NCBI GenBank assembly: GCA_020162035.1
Contig: JAIUNM010000003.1
Span: forward strand, 124,001 to 188,000
Length of the DNA stretch: 64,000 nucleotides
DNA from: Bacteroidota bacterium
GTDB taxonomy: Bacteria; Bacteroidota; Bacteroidia; B-17B0; Aurantibacillaceae
Direction: 5' to 3'
Shown: piece by piece, positions 55,969 to 62,678 of the stretch
Position numbering within the stretch: the stretch's first letter is position 1
Layout: every line of letters begins with the position of its first letter
Position numbers and translations under genes: made by a program
Notes under the pieces: generated by a model
Databases searched by the model: none
What the model was told of the DNA's origin: nothing
What the model saw: only the letters and a program-made list of their open reading frames with translations

Positions 55969-57036
55969 ATGATTAAAAATTTAAAATATAGTAGTTTGTG
56001 TTTAGCAATGATGTTATCTTGCTCTGCTTTTGCTGGTAATCCAGAACGTGCAGGTCAAGCAGGCGCAAGCCAATTGCTAATTAACCCTTATGCCAGAAAC
56101 TCTGGTATGGTTGGTTCAAATTCGGCAAAAGTTCGTGGACTTGAAGCACAATTTTTAAATATTGCAGGTACTGCATTTACAAGAAAAACCGAAGTAATGA
56201 TTAACCACTCTGCTTGGTTACAAGGTACAGGTATTAACATTAATACTTTTGGTTTAACCCAAGGTGTTGGCGAAACCGGTACTATTGGATTTGGTGTAAT
56301 GAGTATTAATGCAGGTAAAATTGATATAACAACTGAAGATCAACCCGAAGGTGGTTTAGGTACTTATTCACCTACTTTTTATAACATTAGTATGTCATAC
56401 GCAAAAATGTTTTCTGATAATATTTTTGGTGGGATTAATATTAAATTAATAAGCGAACAAATTCCAAACGTTTCTGCTAGAGGCGTTGCTATTGATGCGG
56501 GTATTCAATACCATACAGGTAAATACGATAACATACATATTGGTATTGCTTTAAAAAATTGGGGACCAAAAATGACTTATAGAGGTGATGGTTTAAGCAG
56601 ACAAGCTCGTGTAAACTATGGTAATAATTACGAATTAACAGTTAACAACCGTTCGAGCGCGTTTGAATTACCAGCTTTAGTTAATATTGGTACTAGTTAC
56701 GATTGGTATTTATTAAAAGACAGCACAGGAATTAATAAAAAACATAGAATTACATTTAATGGTACATTTACATCTAACTCTTTTACATATGATAACCTTT
56801 TATTTGGTGTTGAATATGGTTGGAAAGAAATGTTAATGCTAAGAGCAGGTTATATGTACGAAAAAGGAATAACTAGCACAACTGATAGAAGAACAGCATT
56901 TACAGGCCCAGCTTTAGGTGCTACTTTTGAAGTGCCTTTTAACGATAAAAAATCAACAGTTGGTTTAGATTATTCTTACCGCTTTACAAATCCATTTGGT
57001 GGCTCGCACACTTTTGGAATAAGATTGAATTTATAA
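55969..57036 (+). CDS. PorV/PorQ family outer-membrane protein
   Basis: 355 residues from ATG at 55969; a TTG at 55954 is less likely. After a signal peptide (ends AFAGN) comes the family start GASQLLINPYARNSGMVGSNSAKVRGLEAQFLNIAG, followed by 14 or so beta strands ending FGGSHTFGIRLNL. PorV (LptO) is the shuttle that receives T9SS cargo after translocation and hands it to the sortase. Here a PorV-like protein is encoded directly after a T9SS cargo, so it may be a dedicated shuttle or anchor for that cargo. The greA promoter begins inside its last codons. Confidence 0.85.
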   Translation: MIKNLKYSSLCLAMMLSCSAFAGNPERAGQAGASQLLINPYARNSGMVGSNSAKVRGLEAQFLNIAGTAFTRKTEVMINHSAWLQGTGININTFGLTQGVGETGTIGFGVMSINAGKIDITTEDQPEGGLGTYSPTFYNISMSYAKMFSDNIFGGINIKLISEQIPNVSARGVAIDAGIQYHTGKYDNIHIGIALKNWGPKMTYRGDGLSRQARVNYGNNYELTVNNRSSAFELPALVNIGTSYDWYLLKDSTGINKKHRITFNGTFTSNSFTYDNLLFGVEYGWKEMLMLRAGYMYEKGITSTTDRRTAFTGPALGATFEVPFNDKKSTVGLDYSYRFTNPFGGSHTFGIRLNL

Positions 57037-57054
57037 TTTTTTTTATTATCTTTG
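57025..57054 (+). promoter_or_regulatory. Candidate greA operon promoter
   Basis: TTG (57025-57027), a 19-base spacer and TATCTTTG (57047-57054), a full match to TAnnTTTG. The -33 element lies in the end of the PorV-like gene. The predicted transcript starts near 57060. Confidence 0.65.
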
Positions 57055-57058
57055 TTTT

Positions 57059-57102
57059 AAGAATTTGAGTCCCGAATCTCGTATTAACGAGACGGGATTC
57101 TT
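57059..57102 (+). promoter_or_regulatory. Structured greA leader (long hairpin)
   Basis: TCTCGT (57077-57082) pairs with ACGAGA (57087-57092) around the loop ATTA. After a two-base bulge TCCCG (57070-57074) pairs with CGGGA (57093-57097), and AAGAA (57059-57063) can pair with TTCTT (57098-57102). No T run follows, so it is not a normal terminator. Confidence 0.55.
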
Positions 57103-57123
57103 TGCTTATAGAAACTTAACATT

Positions 57124-57597
57124 ATGTCACAATTAGGATACTATACAGAAGATAGCTTAAAAAAGCTAAAAGAAGATTTGCATCAACTTAAAACAGTTGA
57201 AAGAAAAAACTGTACAAACGCAGTTGCCGAAGCAAGAGATAAAGGCGATTTAAGCGAAAATGCCGAATACGATGCTGCTAGAGAAGCTCAAGCATTGCTA
57301 GAAGTTAAAATAGCAAAAATGGAAGAAGTTATTGCAAACGCTAGAATAATAGATGAAACACAATTAGACTTAAGTAAAGTTAGCATTTTAACTACAGTTG
57401 CTATTAAAAATATTAAAAATGGAGCATCTATGAAATATACACTTGTTGCTCAATCCGAAGCTGACTTAAAATCTGGAAAAATTTCTGTCGATTCACCAAT
57501 TGGCAAAGCATTATTAGGTAAAAAAATTGGTGAAAAAGTAGATGTACAAATTCCTGCGGGTATGGTTACATTTGAAATAACAAACATTTCAATTTAA
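57124..57597 (+). CDS. greA: Transcript cleavage factor GreA
   Basis: 157 residues. The N-terminal coiled-coil hairpin has the acidic tip motif ARDKGDLSENAEYDAAREAQ, whose Asp and Glu residues position a metal in the RNA polymerase active site. The C-terminal FKBP-like domain contains SPIGKALLGKKIGEKVDVQIPAG. GreA rescues backtracked polymerase by stimulating transcript cleavage. Length is standard. It heads a tight operon: the HIT gene starts inside its stop codon (TAATG). A perfect promoter and a strong leader hairpin lie upstream. Confidence 0.96.
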   Translation: MSQLGYYTEDSLKKLKEDLHQLKTVERKNCTNAVAEARDKGDLSENAEYDAAREAQALLEVKIAKMEEVIANARIIDETQLDLSKVSILTTVAIKNIKNGASMKYTLVAQSEADLKSGKISVDSPIGKALLGKKIGEKVDVQIPAGMVTFEITNISI

Positions 57598-57995
57598 TGC
57601 CCAGTTTATTTACTAAAATAATAAACGGAGAAATTCCTTGTTATAAAATTGCTGAAGACGAAAATAATTTAGCGTTTTTAGATATTTTTCCTTTAAAAAA
57701 GGGGCATGTACTTGTAGTCCCAAAATTAGAAGTAGATCAACTATTTGATTTACCCGAGCAAAATTATTTAAACTTATTAGCATTCTCAAAAAAAATTTCT
57801 ATCACTCTTAAACAAATAATTCCTTGTAATAGAATAAGTATGCATGTTGTTGGATTAGAGGTGCCCCATGCTCATATACATTTAATTCCAATAAACACAA
57901 TAAATGATTGTAATTTCGCAAATGAAAAATTAAAATTTACAAACGAAGAATTTAAGGCACTTGCCGATGAAATTTCAAAAAAAATAAAACTTTAA
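57597..57995 (+). CDS. HIT family nucleotide hydrolase
   Basis: 132 residues of the HINT branch. It opens MPSLFTKIINGEIPCYKIAEDENNLAFLDIFPLKKGHVLVVPK, and the catalytic histidine triad is H-x-H-x-H in EVPHAHIHLIPI. Such enzymes hydrolyse nucleoside phosphoramidates, for example aminoacyl-AMP. The ATG overlaps the greA TAA by one base, so translation is coupled. Association of greA with a HIT gene is frequent in Bacteroidota, although the functional link is unclear. Confidence 0.93.
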   Translation: MPSLFTKIINGEIPCYKIAEDENNLAFLDIFPLKKGHVLVVPKLEVDQLFDLPEQNYLNLLAFSKKISITLKQIIPCNRISMHVVGLEVPHAHIHLIPINTINDCNFANEKLKFTNEEFKALADEISKKIKL

Positions 57996-57996
57996 T

Positions 57997-59403
57997 ATGG
58001 ATAAAATTAAATTTGGAACTGATGGTTGGAGAGCAATAATTGCACAAGACTTTACAGTTGAAAATGTTGCAAGAGTTACAGAAGCAACTTCTAAATGGTT
58101 ACTTGCTCAATTTAAACAACCTACTGTTGTAGTTGGGCACGATTGCAGATTTGCTGGCGAACTTTTTGCCGAAACAACAGCTAAAGTTTTTATTGCAAAC
58201 GGTATAAAAGTATTATTAGCAAAAGGTTTTGTTAGTACTCCAATGATTTCGTTAGGCGCAGTTAAATACAAAACTAATTTAGGAATAATTTTAACTGCAA
58301 GTCATAACCCACCTTCATATAATGGTTATAAAATTAAAGCGCATTACGGTGGCCCTCTAGGCCCTGACGAAGTCCAAGAAGTAGAAGATTTAATCCCAAA
58401 TTCAGCAAATGGTAATTATAAAACTATAGATTTAAAAGATGCTGAAACAAAGGGCTTATTAGAAATTGTAAACTTAGAAGACTTGTACATTAAACATGTT
58501 GAAGCAAATTTTGATATTGCAGCAATTAAAAAAGCAAACTTAAATTTAGCTTATGATAGTATGTTTGGAGCAGGACAAAGAGTTATGTCGCGTTTGTTCC
58601 CCGAAATTCATCATTTACACAACGATCATAATCCAGGTTTTCATGGCCAAGCTCCAGAGCCAATTCATAAAAATTTATTAGAGTTTAGTAATTTTATTAA
58701 AAACAATGGCAAAATATCTTGTGGTTTAGCTACAGATGGTGATGCAGATAGAATTGGACTTTATGACAATGAAGGAAATTTTGTTGATTCGCACCACATA
58801 ATTTTACTGCTAATTCATTATTTAAAAAAATATAAAGGGTTAAATGGTAAAGTAGCCACAGCATTTAGTACAACTGTAAAAATTAAAAATATGTGCGCCC
58901 ATTATAATTTACCTTTAGATGTAGTTAAAATAGGCTTTAAATACATTTGTGGCATAATGGTTAACGAAGATGTTTTAGTTGGTGGCGAAGAAAGCGGAGG
59001 TATAGCCATTAAAGGACACATTCCCGAAAGAGATGGTATTTGGATGGGTTTAACCATTTGGGAATTTATGGCAAAATCAGGTAAAAGCTTAAAAGAATTA
59101 ATTCAAGAGGTTTATGATATTACTGGTACGTTTTGGTTTGAACGAAACGATCTTCATATAAGCGAAGAAATTAAACAAAAAGTTCTTACAAATTGCAAAT
59201 CGGGTTCTTATACACAATTTGGAAAGTATAAAGTATCTAAAATTGATGATTTAGACGGATATAAATACTTTTTTGATGAAAATACATGGTTAATGATTAG
59301 AGCTAGTGGAACTGAGCCTGTTTTAAGAATTTATGCCGAAGCTGCAACAAAAGAATTAACTTTTGATATTTTAGCTGATGCTAAAAAGACTTTATTAGGA
59401 TAA
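57997..59403 (+). CDS. Phosphohexomutase (phosphoglucomutase/phosphomannomutase family)
   Basis: A 468-residue alpha-D-phosphohexomutase. Catalytic serine loop ILTASHNPPSYNGYKI, metal-binding DGDADRIGL, sugar-binding GGEESGGIA and phosphate-binding RASGTEPVLRIYAEA are all present, one per domain. It moves phosphate between C1 and C6 of glucose or mannose for envelope sugar synthesis and glycogen-type metabolism. GlmM has a different loop spacing, so phosphoglucomutase/phosphomannomutase is the better call; the substrate cannot be fixed. It is the third gene of the greA operon, 1 base after the HIT gene stop, followed by a terminator. Confidence 0.92.
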   Translation: MDKIKFGTDGWRAIIAQDFTVENVARVTEATSKWLLAQFKQPTVVVGHDCRFAGELFAETTAKVFIANGIKVLLAKGFVSTPMISLGAVKYKTNLGIILTASHNPPSYNGYKIKAHYGGPLGPDEVQEVEDLIPNSANGNYKTIDLKDAETKGLLEIVNLEDLYIKHVEANFDIAAIKKANLNLAYDSMFGAGQRVMSRLFPEIHHLHNDHNPGFHGQAPEPIHKNLLEFSNFIKNNGKISCGLATDGDADRIGLYDNEGNFVDSHHIILLLIHYLKKYKGLNGKVATAFSTTVKIKNMCAHYNLPLDVVKIGFKYICGIMVNEDVLVGGEESGGIAIKGHIPERDGIWMGLTIWEFMAKSGKSLKELIQEVYDITGTFWFERNDLHISEEIKQKVLTNCKSGSYTQFGKYKVSKIDDLDGYKYFFDENTWLMIRASGTEPVLRIYAEAATKELTFDILADAKKTLLG

Positions 59404-59427
59404 ATTGCACAAAATGCTCTTTTATCG

Positions 59428-59464
59428 AAAAAAACCGGTTTTTTAACTAAAAAACCGGTTTTTT
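59428..59464 (+). terminator. Terminator built from two copies of a self-complementary repeat
   Basis: AAAAAACCGGTTTTTT occurs twice (59429-59444 and 59449-59464), separated by AACT. Because each copy is itself palindromic, the pair forms one long perfect hairpin or two small ones. It ends in T6. Confidence 0.85.
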
Positions 59465-59509
59465 GTTAATAAATTCATAAAAAAAGCTATTAAAACTCAA
59501 AATTACCAT

Positions 59510-59517
59510 TACTTTTG
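59510..59517 (+). promoter_or_regulatory. Candidate -7 element of the accB-accC operon
   Basis: TACTTTTG, a perfect TAnnTTTG, 28 bases before the accB ATG. No clear TTTG at -33. Confidence 0.4.
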
Positions 59518-59545
59518 CCCCACTAACTATTACACAATTTATAAA

Positions 59546-60052
59546 ATGAAATTAACCGAAATTCAAGACTTAATTAAGTTTGTATCTAAAAGCGGCGTAA
59601 GTGAAGTTGAACTAGAAACAAAAGAAGTTAAAATTGTTATCAGAACCCCAAAAGTATCAACCCAACAACAGGTGGTTATGCAAGCTGCACCAGTTGTAGC
59701 GCAACCACAAATTATTACAACTCCTGTTGCTCAAATTCAAACTAACAACGTTACACCTTCTGCCGAAATTAAAACGCCAACAAATAATGCAGGAAATGAA
59801 GATGAAAGCAAATACCTTACCATTAAAAGCCCTATGATTGGTACGTTTTATAGAAGCGCTGGTCCTGATAAACCCGCTTTTGTAAACGTAGGTGATGAAA
59901 TTGCTACTGGTAAAACAGTTTGTATTATTGAAGCAATGAAACTTTTTAATGAAATAGAAAGTGAAATAAAAGGTAAAATTGTAAAAGTTTTGGTTAATGA
60001 TGCTACTCCAGTTGAGTACGATCAACCATTATTTTTAGTAGATCCTTCTTAA
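59546..60052 (+). CDS. accB: Biotin carboxyl carrier protein of acetyl-CoA carboxylase
   Basis: 168 residues: an N-terminal helical segment (KLTEIQDLIKFVSKSGVSEVELETKEVKIVIRTPK), a Gln/Pro/Thr-rich linker (about 35-85) and the C-terminal biotinyl domain. The biotin-carrying lysine is in IIEAMKLFNEIESEIKG, the classic EAMK motif. It carries carboxybiotin between biotin carboxylase and carboxyltransferase in the first step of fatty acid synthesis. The accC gene follows 84 bases later. The order and the short hydrophobic N-terminus are typical of bacterial AccB. Confidence 0.96.
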   Translation: MKLTEIQDLIKFVSKSGVSEVELETKEVKIVIRTPKVSTQQQVVMQAAPVVAQPQIITTPVAQIQTNNVTPSAEIKTPTNNAGNEDESKYLTIKSPMIGTFYRSAGPDKPAFVNVGDEIATGKTVCIIEAMKLFNEIESEIKGKIVKVLVNDATPVEYDQPLFLVDPS

Positions 60053-60136
60053 TTTTTTATTAAAAATGTTAAATTTTAAATGATAATTAAGTATTTATCA
60101 TAATTCAACATTCAACATTTATAATTTATAAAAGAA

Positions 60137-61477
60137 ATGTTTAAAAAGATATTAATTGCCAATCGTGGCGAAATTGCTTTACGTGTAATTAGAACATGCC
60201 GCGAAATGGGCATAAAAACAGTTGCAGTTTACTCAACCGCCGATAAAGATAGTTTACATGTTAAATTTGCAGACGAAGCCGTTTGCATTGGCCCCCCACA
60301 AAGTAAAGATAGCTACTTAAATATGGCTAACATAATTGCTGCTGCCGAAATTACAAATGCAGATGCAATACACCCAGGTTATGGTTTTTTAAGTGAAAAT
60401 GCACGCTTTAGCGAAATTTGTGCCCAAAATAAAATAAAATTTATAGGTGCAAGCCCAGAAATGATTAATAAAATGGGCGATAAAAGTAATGCTAAAGCTA
60501 CAATGATTGCTGCTGGTGTTCCTTGTGTTCCGGGTTCAGATGGTTTAATTACAGATATTGAACAAGCTAAAAAAGATGCAAAACGAATTGGATACCCAGT
60601 AATTATAAAAGCAACTGCAGGTGGTGGCGGACGAGGCATGAGAATTATTTGGAAAGAAGAAGACTTACAACCAAATTACGAAAGTGCAAGTAAAGAAGCT
60701 GAAGCTGCATTTGGAAATGGTGCCATGTATATGGAAAAGTTTATCGAAGAGCCTCGCCATATCGAAATACAAATTGTAGGCGATCAATACGGTAAAGCTT
60801 GCCATTTAAGTGAGCGTGATTGTAGCATTCAACGTCGTCATCAAAAATTAGTTGAAGAAACACCAAGCCCTTTTATGACGCCTGAATTAAGAGATGCAAT
60901 GGGCGAAGCAGCTGTAAAAGCCGCATTATCTATAAAATATGAAGGAGTAGGCACAGTTGAGTTTTTGGTTGATAAACACCGTAATTTTTATTTTATGGAA
61001 ATGAATACGCGTATTCAAGTTGAACACCCAATTACAGAAGAAGTTATTGATTACGATTTAATAAGAGAACAAATTTTAGTTGCAGCAGGTGTACCAATTA
61101 GCGGAAAAAATTATTATCCGCAATTACATGCAATCGAATGCCGTATAAATGCTGAAAACCCATTTATGAACTTTGTTCCAAGTCCTGGTAAAATTACAAC
61201 ATTACATACTCCAGGTGGTCATGGAATTAGAGTAGATTCACACGTGTATAGTGGTTATACCATTCCTCCAAATTACGACAGTATGGTTGGTAAGTTAATT
61301 ACAGTTGCTCAAACCCGCGAAGAAGCAATTGCTAAAATGCACAGAGCTTTAAGTGAGTATGTAATTGAAGGCGTAAAAACTACTATTCCTTTCCATTTAA
61401 AATTAATGAATAACGAAGATTTTAAAGCTGGTAATTACACAACAAAGTTTTTAGAAACTTGGGATTTTAAAAACTAA
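60137..61477 (+). CDS. accC: Biotin carboxylase subunit of acetyl-CoA carboxylase
   Basis: A 446-residue ATP-grasp enzyme that carboxylates the biotin on AccB. It starts [26 protein letters not shown]. Key stretches are [17 protein letters not shown], the glycine-rich ATP loop [12 protein letters not shown], the biotin/bicarbonate region [20 protein letters not shown] and the metal-binding [17 protein letters not shown]. It has the standard length for a stand-alone biotin carboxylase rather than a fused propionyl- or pyruvate-type enzyme. A terminator follows 18 bases after the stop. Confidence 0.96.
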   Translation: MFKKILIANRGEIALRVIRTCREMGIKTVAVYSTADKDSLHVKFADEAVCIGPPQSKDSYLNMANIIAAAEITNADAIHPGYGFLSENARFSEICAQNKIKFIGASPEMINKMGDKSNAKATMIAAGVPCVPGSDGLITDIEQAKKDAKRIGYPVIIKATAGGGGRGMRIIWKEEDLQPNYESASKEAEAAFGNGAMYMEKFIEEPRHIEIQIVGDQYGKACHLSERDCSIQRRHQKLVEETPSPFMTPELRDAMGEAAVKAALSIKYEGVGTVEFLVDKHRNFYFMEMNTRIQVEHPITEEVIDYDLIREQILVAAGVPISGKNYYPQLHAIECRINAENPFMNFVPSPGKITTLHTPGGHGIRVDSHVYSGYTIPPNYDSMVGKLITVAQTREEAIAKMHRALSEYVIEGVKTTIPFHLKLMNNEDFKAGNYTTKFLETWDFKN

Positions 61478-61495
61478 TTAATTCATTTATAATTT

Positions 61496-61524
61496 AAGAC
61501 TGCCTTTTTGCAGTCTTTTTTTTT
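61496..61524 (+). terminator. Rho-independent terminator after accC
   Basis: Stem AAGACTGC (61496-61503), loop CTTTTT, stem GCAGTCTT (61510-61517), then a run of Ts to 61524. Confidence 0.9.
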
Positions 61525-61544
61525 GTTATTAAGTTTTTTTGTTA

Positions 61545-61575
61545 TTTGAATAGCTAATAAATTGTGTTAAATTTG
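61545..61575 (+). promoter_or_regulatory. pdhA promoter, full Bacteroidota consensus
   Basis: TTTG (61545-61548), a 19-base spacer and TAAATTTG (61568-61575) match TTTG-N19-TAnnTTTG with no mismatch. The pdhA ATG is 24 bases downstream. This is the best promoter in the window. Confidence 0.75.
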
Positions 61576-61599
61576 TTCCATTACTAATATTAATTAGCT

Positions 61600-62610
61600 A
61601 TGGCTAAAGTATCATCAAAACAATCTAAGTTCTCAAAAGAACAATACTTAAAATGGTACGAATCAATGTTGTTGATGCGTAAGTTTGAAGAAAAAACCGG
61701 ACAAGTTTATGTTCAACAAAAAATAAAAGGTTTTTGCCATTTATATATTGGGCAAGAAGCAATAGTTGCAGGCACCGTTAGTGCTACAAAAAAAGAAGAT
61801 AAACACATAACTGCATACCGCGATCATGCTCACCCAATTGGTTTAGGCATGCACCCAAAATATATTATGGCCGAAATGTATGCTAAAATTACAGGTTGTA
61901 GTAAAGGAAAGGGTGGAAGTATGCATATTTTTAGTAAAGAGCATAATTTTGTTGGTGGGCATGGTATTGTTGGTGGGCAAGTTCCATTAGGTGCAGGCAT
62001 TGCTTTTGCCGAAAAATATTTAGGTACTGATAATGTTTGTGTGTGCAGTATGGGCGATGGAGCTGTTAGGCAAGGAGCCTTACACGAAGCCTTTAATATG
62101 GCAATGACGTGGAAGTTACCTGTTGTGTTTATAGTAGAAAATAATCAATACGCAATGGGTACATCGGTTGAACGAACAAGCAATGTAACAGATTTATGGA
62201 AATTAGGATTAGCTTACGATATGCCAAGTAAACCTGTTGATGGCTTAACTGTTGAAGCAGTTCACGAGGCTATGGAAGAAGCAGTAAACCGTGCACGAAG
62301 AGGTGATGGCCCTACTTTTTTAGAAATGAAAACTTATCGTTACAAAGGTCATAGTATGAGCGATGCTCAAACTTATAGAACAAAAGAAGAAGTTAAAGAA
62401 TACCAAGAGCAAGATCCTATTTTAAAAGTTTTAGCTACACTTCAACAAAACAAATGGATAGATGAAAAAGGAATTGAAGAAATTGAAGCAAAGGTAAAAG
62501 CTTTAGTTGACGAAAGTGTTCAGTTTGCAGAAGAAAGTCCATATCCAGAAGCCGATGAATTGTTTAAAGATGTTTATTCTGAACCAAATTACCCTTTTAT
62601 TATTGATTAA
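61600..62610 (+). CDS. pdhA: Pyruvate dehydrogenase E1 component, alpha subunit
   Basis: 336 residues. The thiamine-diphosphate motif runs from MGDGAVRQGALHEAFNMA to VFIVENNQYAMGT. Other markers are GFCHLYIGQEAIVAG, TAYRDHAHPIGLG, KGKGGSMHIFS, FVGGHGIVGGQVPLGAGIAFA and TYRYKGHSMSDAQTYR. It is the alpha half of the heterotetrameric E1 that decarboxylates pyruvate and acetylates lipoyl groups on E2. The E2 gene follows. The beta subunit is not in this window, an arrangement (pdhA-pdhC together, pdhB elsewhere) common in Bacteroidota. Confidence 0.95.
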   Translation: MAKVSSKQSKFSKEQYLKWYESMLLMRKFEEKTGQVYVQQKIKGFCHLYIGQEAIVAGTVSATKKEDKHITAYRDHAHPIGLGMHPKYIMAEMYAKITGCSKGKGGSMHIFSKEHNFVGGHGIVGGQVPLGAGIAFAEKYLGTDNVCVCSMGDGAVRQGALHEAFNMAMTWKLPVVFIVENNQYAMGTSVERTSNVTDLWKLGLAYDMPSKPVDGLTVEAVHEAMEEAVNRARRGDGPTFLEMKTYRYKGHSMSDAQTYRTKEEVKEYQEQDPILKVLATLQQNKWIDEKGIEEIEAKVKALVDESVQFAEESPYPEADELFKDVYSEPNYPFIID

Positions 62611-62678
62611 TTTTTTGCAGTTATACAAAAATAAAAAAACAAAATTTATAAATTTTTTAATTCTCAATTGATAAAAAA

